A stretch of DNA of 64,000 nt from Pseudomonadota bacterium. GTDB lineage: Bacteria > Pseudomonadota > Gammaproteobacteria > Burkholderiales > Rhodocyclaceae. The stretch covers positions 123,452-187,451 of the forward strand of contig JAFEDI010000046.1 in NCBI GenBank assembly GCA_018241725.1, given 5' to 3'. Below the pieces are notes generated by a model, which searched no databases, had not been told where the DNA came from, and worked only from the letters and a program-made list of their open reading frames with translations. Shown here one piece after another: positions 29,052-37,834 of the stretch (position 1 is its first letter; every line of letters begins with the position of its first letter). A program made the translations under genes and the position numbers.

Positions 29052-31679
29052 TCACAGGGTTGCCAGGAAGGCGGTGATGGCCTTCTTGTCCGCTTCGCTC
29101 AGGTCCTCGCCAAAGCGATGGCCTTCGTTCTCGACGAGTTGGTCGCAGGTCACGTAGTTGGCGGCGAGGAAGTCCCGCTTCTCGCGCAGGATCTCCACGA
29201 AGCGCGCCGGATTCTTCAACACATCGTCGGCAATCGCCTGCAGGGTCGGGATCAGGTCCTTCTTGCCGGCCGCCTCCAGCCGGGCCGGGTCGCGCTTGGC
29301 GAGGAACAGGTCACCGATCAGCTGCTTGTGCAACAGTCCATTGATGAAGCCGACACTGGCCCCCATCGGAATGCGTGCCTGCCCAAAGCCGCCCAGCGGC
29401 TTTTCAAGCTTGCCCTCCAGCGGCCGGATACCCACATCTACTATCAGGTCCGCGTTGGTCAGCGTCACCTTGCGGCCCCGCTCCTTCGGATGCAGCAGTT
29501 CGAACATCGAGCGCTTGTAGAGATCGAAACGCCCTTCCACGCTCGGGTCGTAACGCACGCAGGCCGGCTGCTCGGCCAGCAACTTGTTATCCGGCCCGGC
29601 GTAGCGGACGCGGAAGAAGTCATTGTCCTTGTTGGCCGGATTGCCGCACACCTCGGGCCCGATGGCATTGTTGTGCATGAAGGGCGCGGTAGCCCACACA
29701 TTCACCAACGATATGTTGCGCATGTAGCCCCGCCCGCCATTCTTCAGGTCTTCCTTCTGGGGCAGGTCCGCCACGGGCGGCCGCGCACGCATGCTCTCGG
29801 ATCCATACTCCTGATAGAGACGGCCAGCCATGTGATTGGAGTGCAGGGAACGGCACGGGAAGGTGCCGACCTCGGTCACCGGCGTGGCGTGATCGTTGCC
29901 AAGAAAGTCAGCGCGAACCTTGCGCGGATGGGCGTCATTGATGGCCGCGAAATCGCGGCTCTTGAACGGCCCGCCGTCGGCTTCAGGAATACTCGAATGG
30001 CAGCGCGCGCAGTTTTCCGCAAACACGGTCTGACCGCGGGCCACGGCGCCCCTGCCAAACTCCTTCTCTAGGTCGGCCGTCAGATCGGTACGGGTATAGC
30101 TGGCGCCCGGGCTCTTCAGCTTGCGCGCGTTGGCGCGGGCGGCGTAAAGATCCATTTCGTCCGATTCGGCGGATGCGAAAAAGTCCAGCACGTTCTGCAG
30201 GCGGTCCTCCACCGCCCGGAAGTTGGGGCAATCGCGCCGGCACTGGCCGATGTTGAAGGGCGTCTGGCCGAAGCCGCGCTGCTCGGGGTCCACCTGGCGC
30301 ATGTCGCTTAAGTGATTGACCCAGCACTGTTCCGAGCAGGAGCCGATGTTGAAATAGACCCGCTGGATTGCCTCCAACGCGCCGATGGAGTCCTCCCCAC
30401 CCTTCAGGATGTGATGCACACCGGGCAACACCACCTTCTGCCCGCCCAGATGCACGGTGGTCGTATCGTCGGTGCGCGTCGAGAGCTGCCAGCACTTGCC
30501 CTGCCGGCCGGGCTCGCACCAGCATTTGGACTCATCCTTCTCCACCCCGCAATCGCCTACCTTGCGCCACTTGGTGATGGATTCGCCCTTGAACACCGGA
30601 CGCTGGGCCACGTTGATCAACGCATTGATGGTGCCCGGATTGTTCACCTGGTCGTGGGAGATCGCCGAGGTGTCGGTCACCCCCGGCCGAGCATGGGCAA
30701 ACATCTGGAATTCGAGTGAAGACTTGGGCATGCCAGAACCAAGCAGTTCGGACATGCGGGTGTACTGGTTACCGATCAGGCCCTTGATGTTCTCCCATTT
30801 GGGATGGGCCGGGTCCGCGGGCGGGTTGAGGGGATCGAAGGCGATGTGGCAGGAGCCGCAGGAGGTGCCGATCAGGAACGGCGGCTCGACGGACGCATCG
30901 GCCAGCTTGCTGACCCGACTGTCCGACTCGATGCCTGTGGTCGCATCCATCTTGCGGTCGAAGCCGGCCCAGCTGCCAACGCCGCCGTTGACGGCCTTCC
31001 ACTTGGCCGCATCGAAGCGCGGGTTGGGAAACTTGCGGATGCCCAGTGCGCCGGTCGAGGTGCCGAACTTCAGGTCGCAGGCACTGTGGCGCTGGTCGAG
31101 GGTGCCTCCCTTGGTGTGCGGGTCGTCCGGGTCGAGGGCCGCGTCCTTCAGGCCGCAGGCCGGATCCACGTAACCGGGCTTGCCGACGTGCTTGAGCAGC
31201 ACGTCGTCGCCGGGACACCAGTCGAAGCCATAGGTTTCGTCCATCGACTTGGCGGGACAGTTGGGATCGCCGGGCTTGCAACAGGCAGGATCGTTGATGA
31301 TGCCCCAGGCCCAGAAGCGATCGTCGCGCTGGTCAGAGCGCAGCACCCGGAACCAGTCCACCAGCACGCCGACGCGCTGCTGGAAGGTATAGGTGTGGAA
31401 ACGGTCGTTGCCGGCGGTGGCCTTGAACCAGATCAGCCGGCCGACGCATTCGGACTCGTTGAGCCCCTCGCGGGCACAGGACTCCCGGTACGGCGCATCC
31501 TGGTCCACACTGCCCGCATCGGGCTGTGGGGTTGCCGCAACAGGCTGTGCAGCAGGAGGAGGATTGTCCGCATGAGCCTGCTGCCAGCCGGTCTCGAAAA
31601 CCGGGGCGCGGGATGCAAGATAAGAACCGCCGAGAACAGCCACGACAGCCGCGAACGCGGCCACATATGCGCGCTTCAT
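29052..31679 (-). CDS. Very large Cys-rich dihaem c-type cytochrome
   Basis: First gene of the cytochrome operon. The frame is open to 31721; the ATG at 31679 starts MKRAYVAAFAAVVAVLGG, a signal peptide or membrane anchor, giving 875 residues. Haem sites are CGSCH (274-278) and CARCH (557-561). Between and before them are many extra cysteines, including ACCKPGDPNC (132-141), KCWCEPGRQGKC (about 385-396) and CSEQC (448-452). Past the second haem, FMHNNAIGPEVCG replaces the LHNGS motif of the smaller paralogues, and the C-terminus (SEADKKAITAFLATL) matches theirs. Likely a periplasmic redox enzyme; substrate unknown. Confidence 0.82.
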   Translation of the reverse strand: MKRAYVAAFAAVVAVLGGSYLASRAPVFETGWQQAHADNPPPAAQPVAATPQPDAGSVDQDAPYRESCAREGLNESECVGRLIWFKATAGNDRFHTYTFQQRVGVLVDWFRVLRSDQRDDRFWAWGIINDPACCKPGDPNCPAKSMDETYGFDWCPGDDVLLKHVGKPGYVDPACGLKDAALDPDDPHTKGGTLDQRHSACDLKFGTSTGALGIRKFPNPRFDAAKWKAVNGGVGSWAGFDRKMDATTGIESDSRVSKLADASVEPPFLIGTSCGSCHIAFDPLNPPADPAHPKWENIKGLIGNQYTRMSELLGSGMPKSSLEFQMFAHARPGVTDTSAISHDQVNNPGTINALINVAQRPVFKGESITKWRKVGDCGVEKDESKCWCEPGRQGKCWQLSTRTDDTTTVHLGGQKVVLPGVHHILKGGEDSIGALEAIQRVYFNIGSCSEQCWVNHLSDMRQVDPEQRGFGQTPFNIGQCRRDCPNFRAVEDRLQNVLDFFASAESDEMDLYAARANARKLKSPGASYTRTDLTADLEKEFGRGAVARGQTVFAENCARCHSSIPEADGGPFKSRDFAAINDAHPRKVRADFLGNDHATPVTEVGTFPCRSLHSNHMAGRLYQEYGSESMRARPPVADLPQKEDLKNGGRGYMRNISLVNVWATAPFMHNNAIGPEVCGNPANKDNDFFRVRYAGPDNKLLAEQPACVRYDPSVEGRFDLYKRSMFELLHPKERGRKVTLTNADLIVDVGIRPLEGKLEKPLGGFGQARIPMGASVGFINGLLHKQLIGDLFLAKRDPARLEAAGKKDLIPTLQAIADDVLKNPARFVEILREKRDFLAANYVTCDQLVENEGHRFGEDLSEADKKAITAFLATL

Positions 31680-31793
31680 GGATGCATCTCCTTCCCTGAA
31701 GGGAGCATGGCCGGCGCTCATGGTGGCCGCGGATGGGAGCTAGCGCCCCTGAAGCGGATGCGTGTTCTCTCTGTCGGGGCCGGTCATGATGGT

Positions 31794-31821
31794 GTTATAG
31801 CAGAGTTCCCGAGAGCGGCAA
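31794..31821 (-). promoter_or_regulatory. Promoter of the cytochrome operon
   Basis: On the minus strand TTGCCG (31821-31816), a 16-base spacer and TATAAC (31799-31794) form a plausible sigma-70 promoter about 115 bases before the start of the 875-residue cytochrome, just beyond the end of the LysR gene. Confidence 0.5.
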
Positions 31822-31839
31822 TCCGCGTGCAATTGACGC

Positions 31840-32748
31840 TTACGGCAGGCTTTGATCCCAGTACGGCACGGGGCCGATGCGCTCAGCAAGGTAGTCCGCC
31901 AGCGCACGTACCCGGCTGGGTACATAGCGGTTACTCGGGAAGACCGCATAGATCCCCAGCTCGGGCCCCGGGAAATCCACCAGAATGCGCGTCAGCAAGC
32001 CAGCCTGGATCGCTGGCGCGGCGATGAAGCTCGGCTGACGACAGATCCCGAGGCCGCGCTGGGCCATGTCCACCAGCGCATCGCCGCTGTTGGCCTGCAG
32101 GCGGCAACGCACCGGCACCCAGGTCAACTCCTCGTTCACCAGATAAGGCCAACTGACCTTGGCAGTGCCGGTGTAACCAAGGCACTGGTGGGCCAGCAGA
32201 TCGTCCGGCTTTTGCGGGCAGCCGTGCCGCTCCAGGTAGGCCGGCGAAGCCAGCGTGACCATCCGCGCCACCGACAGGCGGCGGGCCACCTGGGTCGGAT
32301 CGAGTTGCGTGGTGATGCGGATGGCCAGATCGAGGCCGCTCTCGATGAGGTTAACCTGGCGGTCGTCGAAGTCCATGTCCAGGCTGACCTCCGGGTAGGT
32401 GGTGACGAAATCGGCAACCAGGGGCACCAGGTGGCGCACGCCGAAACTCATCGGCACGCTGATGCGGATCGGCCCGCGCGGGCGGCGGTCGCCGCCGGCC
32501 AGGTCGCTTTCTGCGACGCCGACCAGATCGAGGATCTCCCGGCTACGTTCCAGGTAGGCCAGCCCCGCCGAGGTGAGCTTGAGGCTGCGCGTGCTGCGGG
32601 CGATCAACTTGACACCCAGGTGGGCCTCCAGCGCCGCTATCTGGCGTGTTACCGCCGAACGGGCCAGGCCCAGGTGATCGGCGGCGGCCGTAAAGCTGCC
32701 GGCCTCGGCCACGCGGACGAACACCTCCATCGCATGCAGACGATCCAT
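31840..32748 (-). CDS. LysR-family transcriptional regulator
   Basis: Cytosolic DNA-binding regulator of 302 residues. The winged HTH occupies about 1-60 (MEVFVRVAEAGSFTAAADHL, ARSAVTRQIAALEAHLG), followed by a LysR substrate-binding domain with IRISVPMSFGVRHLVP at about 95-110. It belongs to the CrgA/AaeR-like group, whose members often respond to quinones or aromatic acids. It is divergent from the NmrA-type reductase, its probable target, and a TTGTT-N11-AACAA site abuts its start codon. It could also affect the cytochrome operon, which starts 160 bases past its stop. Confidence 0.93.
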   Translation of the reverse strand: MDRLHAMEVFVRVAEAGSFTAAADHLGLARSAVTRQIAALEAHLGVKLIARSTRSLKLTSAGLAYLERSREILDLVGVAESDLAGGDRRPRGPIRISVPMSFGVRHLVPLVADFVTTYPEVSLDMDFDDRQVNLIESGLDLAIRITTQLDPTQVARRLSVARMVTLASPAYLERHGCPQKPDDLLAHQCLGYTGTAKVSWPYLVNEELTWVPVRCRLQANSGDALVDMAQRGLGICRQPSFIAAPAIQAGLLTRILVDFPGPELGIYAVFPSNRYVPSRVRALADYLAERIGPVPYWDQSLP

Positions 32749-32768
32749 TGTTTCAAATCAGGCAACAA
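32748..32768. promoter_or_regulatory. LysR-type binding site (T-N11-A)
   Basis: TTGTT (32748-32752), 11 bases, AACAA (32764-32768): a perfect five-base dyad with the T-N11-A spacing expected for LysR regulators, in the divergent region and touching the regulator's own start codon. Confidence 0.5.
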
Positions 32769-32854
32769 ACATTTCACCATTAAAGGCTATTTCTGTTCCA
32801 ATCGGAAGCATAAAGTTCGCTCCACAAACCAACACCCAACAAGAGAGAACTGCC

Positions 32855-33736
32855 GTGATCCTCGTCAGCGGCGCCAATGGCCGATTCGGCCGGCGCATCG
32901 TCCAGCACCTCATCGCCCGCTCCCCGGCCCCCGTGGTCGGCCGGCTGGCGGTGAGCGTCCGCGAGCCCGCCCTGGCCGCCGACCTGGCGAGCCGCGGCGT
33001 GGAGATCCGCCATGGAGACTTCGACCAGCCGGCCACGCTCGCCGGCGCCTTCGCCGGCATCGAGCGGCTGATCCTGACCACCACCGACGGCCCGCGACCG
33101 CAGCGCATCGCGCGCCACCGCCAGGCCATCGCAGCCGCCCGCGACGCCGGCGTGCAGCACGTCTTCTACGTCAGCCTGCTCGACGTGGCCGCCGATTCGC
33201 CGGCCGAATGCGCCGCGGTGCACCGGGAGGCCGAAAACGCGCTGGCCGACAGTGGCCTCGCCCACACGGTGCTGCGCAACACGCTGTACGCCGACGACCT
33301 TCCCCAGTTGGCCGGACCGGCGCTGAACGACGGCATCCTGGCGCTACCGGCCGGCGAAGGAATCGTCAGCCTGGTGTCCCGCGACGAGCTGGCCCAGGCG
33401 ATGGCCGCCGCCGCCCTCGCCCCGCGCCTGGAGAAGCATGTGTATGAACTCACCGGCCAGGTCGCCAGCGGCTACGCGGCAATCGCCGGCAAGATCGCCC
33501 GGGTCGGCGGCCAGCCACTACGCTACGCGGCGATCGCCGAAGCCGATTACGTCGCCGCCCAGCAGCAGGCCGGTCTGCCCGCGTGGCAGGCCAGCGCCCT
33601 CGGCAGCCTGTTCCGTGCTGTCGCCGAAGGGCGCTTTGCGCGCACCAGCAACGATTTCGCGGCCCTGGTCGGCCACCCGCCCAAGTCCCTCGATTGCATG
33701 ATCCACGAATACTTCACCCCGAGGAGCACCTCATGA
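32855..33736 (+). CDS. NmrA-type NAD(P)-binding quinone reductase-like protein
   Basis: A 293-residue atypical short-chain dehydrogenase of the NmrA/QorB (YtfG) group. The Rossmann motif GANGRFGRRI is at residues 6-15; FYVSLLDVAADSPAECA and HTVLRNTLYADDLPQL (about 140-155) follow the YtfG pattern. YtfG reduces quinones with NADPH, so a similar reaction is plausible. The gene is divergent from the LysR regulator and overlaps the dioxygenase start by 4 bases (ATGA). Confidence 0.88.
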   Translation: MILVSGANGRFGRRIVQHLIARSPAPVVGRLAVSVREPALAADLASRGVEIRHGDFDQPATLAGAFAGIERLILTTTDGPRPQRIARHRQAIAAARDAGVQHVFYVSLLDVAADSPAECAAVHREAENALADSGLAHTVLRNTLYADDLPQLAGPALNDGILALPAGEGIVSLVSRDELAQAMAAAALAPRLEKHVYELTGQVASGYAAIAGKIARVGGQPLRYAAIAEADYVAAQQQAGLPAWQASALGSLFRAVAEGRFARTSNDFAALVGHPPKSLDCMIHEYFTPRSTS

Positions 33737-34548
33737 CCGCCCGCCAACCCGTCCTTTTCGTATCCCACGGCGCGCCCGATGTGCTGCTCAACCCGGGTGC
33801 CACGGTCCACCTGTGGGAACGCCTCGGCGTCGACCTGCCGCGTCCCCGCGCGGTGCTGGTGATCTCCGCCCACTGGGCGGCCCGCCAGCCGACCGTCAGC
33901 ACCGCCGCGACGCCGGAAACGATCCATGACTTCGGCGGTTTCCCGTCGGCCCTGTACGCGATGGAGTACCCGGCCCCAGGTGCGCCGGATGTGGCAGCAC
34001 GGGTCCACGAACTCCTCGCAGGCGCCGGCCTGCCGATCGAAGAAGTGCCCGACCGTGGCCTCGACCACGGCGCCTGGATTCCTCTGAAAGCCATGTACCC
34101 CCAGGCCGACATCCCGGTCGTCCAGCTGGCGCTGCAACCCTACGCCGGCACCGACTGGCACCGCCGCCTCGGCGTCGCGCTGCGCCCGCTGCGCGACGAA
34201 GGCGTGCTGATCCTCGCCTCCGGCGCGGTGACCCACAACTTCGGCTGGCTCACTTGGGGCACCAACAGCCAGCCCGTTCCCCAGGCACGGATCTTCTCCG
34301 ACTGGCTCGGCGAAGCCCTGTCCCGCGACGACCGCCCGACCTTGCTGGATTACCGCCGCGTCGCCCCCCACGGCGCCGATGCCCATCCCAGCGAAGAGCA
34401 CCTGCTGCCGCTGTTCGTCGCCCTCGGCGCCGCCGAAAAGGACGAAATCCCCCTCCGCCTGGAACCGGAATACACGTACGGCGGTCTGGCGATGGACGCT
34501 TACCTGTGGCAAACAGGCAGCGCGTCCCCTTTCCGCACGGAGCAATAA
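33733..34548 (+). CDS. ygiD: DODA-type extradiol dioxygenase (YgiD-like)
   Basis: Non-haem metal dioxygenase of the LigB superfamily. The ATG at 33733 overlaps the upstream stop, giving 271 residues. Recognisable ligand motifs are VSHGAPD (His12), VISAHW (His47), LDHGAWIPL (about 116-124) and SGAVTHNFGW, with a HPSEEHLLPL segment near the C-terminus. E. coli YgiD cleaves DOPA at 4,5; the real substrate here is unknown. Coupling with a quinone-reductase-like gene under a LysR regulator suggests handling of catechols or quinones. Confidence 0.9.
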   Translation: MTARQPVLFVSHGAPDVLLNPGATVHLWERLGVDLPRPRAVLVISAHWAARQPTVSTAATPETIHDFGGFPSALYAMEYPAPGAPDVAARVHELLAGAGLPIEEVPDRGLDHGAWIPLKAMYPQADIPVVQLALQPYAGTDWHRRLGVALRPLRDEGVLILASGAVTHNFGWLTWGTNSQPVPQARIFSDWLGEALSRDDRPTLLDYRRVAPHGADAHPSEEHLLPLFVALGAAEKDEIPLRLEPEYTYGGLAMDAYLWQTGSASPFRTEQ

Positions 34549-34550
34549 AA

Positions 34551-35090
34551 ATGAACAAACCCACCGAACGCTACACCGGCCCCGCCATCGCGGCCCACTG
34601 GCTGATCGCCATCCTGATCCTGGCGGCCTTCCCCCTGGGTCTCTACATGCACGAGCTGACCCTGTCGCCTACCAAGCTCAAGCTGTACTCGTATCACAAG
34701 TGGATCGGCATGACGGTGCTGCTGCTGTTCGTGCCGCGCATCCTGTGGCGCCTCACCCACCGTCCGCCGGCACCGCTGCCGATGCCCGCCTGGCAGCACA
34801 AGATCGCCGAGGGCACCCATCACCTGCTGTATCTGCTGATGTTCCTGGTGCCGCTGTCCGGCTGGCTGATGAGCTCAGCCAAGGGCTTCCAGGTGGTGTA
34901 TTTCGGCGTGCTGCCGATCCCCGACCTGATAGGCAAGGACAAGGGGCTGGGTGAGCTGCTCGAGGAGATGCACGAAGTGCTCAGCTGGTCGCTGATTTCC
35001 CTGGTCGGCCTGCACCTGGCCGGCGCCCTCAAGCACCACATCATCGACAAGGACAGCACCCTGCGCCGCATGCTGCCCTTCGGCAAGTAA
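34551..35090 (+). CDS. Cytochrome b561
   Basis: Four-helix inner-membrane dihaem b-type cytochrome of 179 residues, two bases after the dioxygenase stop. Likely haem ligands are in IAAHWLIAILIL (first span), YHKWIGMTVLLLF (second), the GTHHLLYLLMFLVPLSGWL span and SLVGLHLAGALKHH (last span). It probably passes electrons between the quinone pool and a periplasmic partner. A YceI gene follows at 28 bases; cytochrome b561-YceI pairs are common in proteobacteria. Confidence 0.93.
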   Translation: MNKPTERYTGPAIAAHWLIAILILAAFPLGLYMHELTLSPTKLKLYSYHKWIGMTVLLLFVPRILWRLTHRPPAPLPMPAWQHKIAEGTHHLLYLLMFLVPLSGWLMSSAKGFQVVYFGVLPIPDLIGKDKGLGELLEEMHEVLSWSLISLVGLHLAGALKHHIIDKDSTLRRMLPFGK

Positions 35091-35118
35091 GCCGCCCCCA
35101 AATACTAGGAGAGACCTC

Positions 35119-35694
35119 ATGAAGATCAATCACATCGCCCTGTCCGCCGCCGCCCTGCTGCTGGCCGGCGCCGCCCACGCCGTCGAGTTCAAGCAGGTGG
35201 ATGCCGCCAAGAGCAGCCTCGCCTTCACGTCCAAGCAGATGGGCGTGCCGGTGCCCGGCAGCTTCAAGAAGTTCAATGCCCAGCTGGCCTTCGATCCGGC
35301 CAAGCCGACCGCCGCCAGCACCACCCTGGAAATCGACCTGGCCAGCATCGACGCCGGCTCCAAGGACGCCAACGACGAAGTGGTCGGCAAGCAGTGGTTC
35401 AACGTGAAGGCCTTCCCGACCGCCAAGTTCGTGTCCACCGGCGTCAAGGCCCTCGGCGGCAACCGCTTCGAGGCCGTCGGCAAGATGACCATCAAGGGCC
35501 AGACCCGCGACGTCACCGCCCCCTTCACCTTCAAGCAGGACGGCGCCAACGGCGTCTTCGACGGCGGCTTCGTGCTCAAGCGCATGGACTTCAACATCGG
35601 CGAAGGGCCGTGGTCCGACGTCAGCGCCGTGGCCAACGAAATCGAGATCAAGTTCCACGTCGTGGCCGCCCCGGTGGCCGTGGCCAAGAAGTAA
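35119..35694 (+). CDS. yceI: YceI-family periplasmic protein (1)
   Basis: Lipocalin-like beta-barrel protein that binds isoprenoid-type lipids, possibly ubiquinone-like. The 191-residue product has a signal peptide (cleavage after AHA, residue 20-22), then LAFTSKQMGVPVPGSFKKF, DLASIDAGSKDANDEV and KMTIKGQTRDVTAPF, all YceI landmarks. The clear start has AGGAGAG seven bases before the ATG. It is co-transcribed with cytochrome b561 and followed by a second YceI gene at 39 bases. Confidence 0.94.
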   Translation: MKINHIALSAAALLLAGAAHAVEFKQVDAAKSSLAFTSKQMGVPVPGSFKKFNAQLAFDPAKPTAASTTLEIDLASIDAGSKDANDEVVGKQWFNVKAFPTAKFVSTGVKALGGNRFEAVGKMTIKGQTRDVTAPFTFKQDGANGVFDGGFVLKRMDFNIGEGPWSDVSAVANEIEIKFHVVAAPVAVAKK

Positions 35695-35733
35695 TCCCCA
35701 ACCCCAAACCTCAACGTAAAACGGAGATTCAGC

Positions 35734-36300
35734 ATGAAGAAACTCATCACCCTGGCCATCGCCGCCACCCTGTCGTCCGCCGCCTTCGCCGCGCCGGAAA
35801 CCTACACCATCGAAGGCACCCACACCTACCCGCGCTTCGAGTACAGCCACTTCGGCTACTCCACCCAGCTGTCCCGCTTCGACAAGACCAGCGGCACCAT
35901 CACCCTGGACAAGGCCGCCAAGACCGGCTCCGTCGACGTGACCATCGACGCCACCTCGGTGGATTCCGGCTACCCGCTGTTCAACAGCCACCTGCAGGGT
36001 GAGGACTTCTTCGACACCGCCAAGTACCCGACCATTACCTACAAGTCCACCAAGGTGAATTTCGACGGTGACAAGCCGGCCACCATCGAAGGCAACCTGA
36101 CCGTCAAGGGCATCACCAAGCCGGTGACCCTGACCGTCACCTCCTTCCACTGCATGGACCACCCGATGCTGAAGAAGCCGGCCTGTGGTGCCAACGCCAC
36201 CGCAACCATCAAACGCACCGAGTTCAATGCCGGCAAGTACGCACCGTACGTGGGCGACGAGGTCAAGCTGACCATCGCAGTCGAAGCCTACAAGCCGTAA
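35734..36300 (+). CDS. yceI: YceI-family periplasmic protein (2)
   Basis: Second YceI gene in tandem, 188 residues with a signal peptide (cleavage after AFA, about 19). It has the family's TYPRFEYSHFGYSTQLSRFDK, DSGYPLFNSHLQGEDFFDT and GNLTVKGITKPVTLTVT blocks and two Cys residues (HCMDHPM and KPACGAN) that the first copy lacks, likely a disulphide. Divergence from the first copy is high, so this is an old duplication or independent recruitment. AACGGAG precedes the start. Confidence 0.94.
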   Translation: MKKLITLAIAATLSSAAFAAPETYTIEGTHTYPRFEYSHFGYSTQLSRFDKTSGTITLDKAAKTGSVDVTIDATSVDSGYPLFNSHLQGEDFFDTAKYPTITYKSTKVNFDGDKPATIEGNLTVKGITKPVTLTVTSFHCMDHPMLKKPACGANATATIKRTEFNAGKYAPYVGDEVKLTIAVEAYKP

Positions 36301-36631
36301 GCCCACCGGGGGCGCGCCCGCGCCTCCCACCGGACGGATGGGCATGTCTTTCAGGATATGCCCATATTGGGCGAATTTTGACCACACCCCGCCGTATGGT
36401 CCGTATAATTACGGCTTAGCGTTCAACACGCCGAGCAACATCGCCCCAACCGGCGATTTTCCGGATTGATCTGTTTCTGTCCCTGCTTCGTCGAGCATCC
36501 GGCACACTTTGCCGGACCTGCATCGACCACCTTCCCTTCCCGCAGATCCTGTCCGCCCGAGCAGGCCACCGAGCCCGCTCGTGCCCGCATGTTGAGCATC
36601 GATTCCTGCCTTCCGGAGGACACGCGAACCC
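36301..36631. other. Intergenic region with hairpin and promoter-like elements
   Basis: No gene in about 330 bases. It has a hairpin ATGGGCATGTC..GGATATGCCCAT (36338-36365, small loop, no T-run), likely the end of the YceI transcript. A TTGACC at 36378-36383 and TATAAT at 36404-36409 could be a promoter for the acyltransferase gene, but the spacer is 20 bases, longer than usual. That would give a leader of about 215 bases. Confidence 0.45.
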
Positions 36632-37750
36632 ATGCGCAGTGAAGCTCTAAGAATGCCGGCGATAGATGCCCTCAAGGCCATCGCCTGTGTATTGATCGTG
36701 CTGCACCACCTGGCCTTTTACGGGCCGATGGCCGATGTGGCCAAACCCCTCATGCCGACGCTGATCGAAGGCCTGGACGTCTATGCCCGCATGGCGGTGC
36801 AGATCTTCCTGGTCGTCTCCGGTTTCCTGTTCGCATCCAAGTTCGCCCCAGCCGGGCTGCCGACGCCGATCGTGCCGCTGTACGCACTGCTGCAGCGCTA
36901 TACCCGCCTCGTCGTCCCCTACTCGGCTGCGCTGTTGATCGCCATCTGCTGTTCGGCGCTGGCCGGCCTGGTCATGGACCACCATTCCATCTCGTCGGCC
37001 CCCGACCTGCCCCGCCTGCTGGCCCACGTGCTGCTGCTGCACGACCTGCTCGACCAGGAAGCCCTGTCGGCCGGCGTGTGGTACGTGGCCATCGACTTCC
37101 AGCTCTTCGCACTGGGCATCCTGCTGCTGTGGCTACCGACCCAACTGGCCCGCCGCCAGCCGGCCCTGCGCGCCGCCGCACCGCTGCTGATCGGCGGCAT
37201 GACCATCGCGTCCCTGTTCTACTTCAACCGGGACGCCTGGTGGGACGAGAGCGCCTTCTACTTCTTCGGCGCCTTCGGCATGGGCATCCTCGCCTGGTGG
37301 GCTTCCGGCCTCGAACGCGCCGGCCGCTGGCTGGCCCTGCTGGCGCTGCTGGCCATCGCCGCACTGAGCGTGGACTTCCGCGGCCGTATCGCGATTGCCG
37401 GCACCGTCGCGGTCTTCCTCGGCCTGGCCCGGTGGACCCACGTGCTGCACACCATGCCGCTGCCGGCCCCGCTGGCCCGCCTGAGCCGCATTTCCTATTC
37501 GGTGTTCCTGGTGCATTTCCCACTGTGCCTGCTGGTCAATGCCACCATCACCTACTTTTTCCCGACCAACCCGGTCATCAACGCGGCCGGCCTGCTGGTC
37601 GCGCTGTCCGTCAGCATCGCCGGCGGATCGGTGTTCTATCGCTGGGTCGAGAGCTATCCCTTCCCGACCCGCATGCGCCTGCTGTTCCCGGCCGGCGTCG
37701 TGGCCAGCGGCTGGCTGACCGCCCTGGCGGCCGCCAACCTGACGAACTGA
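36632..37750 (+). CDS. Acyltransferase 3 family membrane protein
   Basis: Inner-membrane O-acyltransferase of 372 residues with about ten hydrophobic spans. The N-terminal IDALKAIACVLIVLHHLAFY contains the conserved His pair region of the family (catalytic His in LHHLAF), and RLSRISYSVFLVHFPLCLLV near the C-terminus is the second landmark. Such enzymes acetylate or otherwise acylate surface glycans, lipopolysaccharide or antibiotics. No glycan genes lie nearby to point to a substrate. The GGAGGA before the ATG at 36632 supports the start. Confidence 0.88.
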   Translation: MRSEALRMPAIDALKAIACVLIVLHHLAFYGPMADVAKPLMPTLIEGLDVYARMAVQIFLVVSGFLFASKFAPAGLPTPIVPLYALLQRYTRLVVPYSAALLIAICCSALAGLVMDHHSISSAPDLPRLLAHVLLLHDLLDQEALSAGVWYVAIDFQLFALGILLLWLPTQLARRQPALRAAAPLLIGGMTIASLFYFNRDAWWDESAFYFFGAFGMGILAWWASGLERAGRWLALLALLAIAALSVDFRGRIAIAGTVAVFLGLARWTHVLHTMPLPAPLARLSRISYSVFLVHFPLCLLVNATITYFFPTNPVINAAGLLVALSVSIAGGSVFYRWVESYPFPTRMRLLFPAGVVASGWLTALAAANLTN

Positions 37751-37834
37751 TCTTCGTCCGTTCCACCCTCCGCCCGGCGGTGCGATCCGCTGCCGGGCAA
37801 CGCGCTACCTCTCCCCGCAGTACGCCCCGTCGCC

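Noticed and set aside
26012-29077. 1021-codon plus-strand frame across the cytochrome operon
   Set aside because: It is antisense to three genes with haem motifs and signal sequences; its translation is rich in Arg, Gln and His with no motif.
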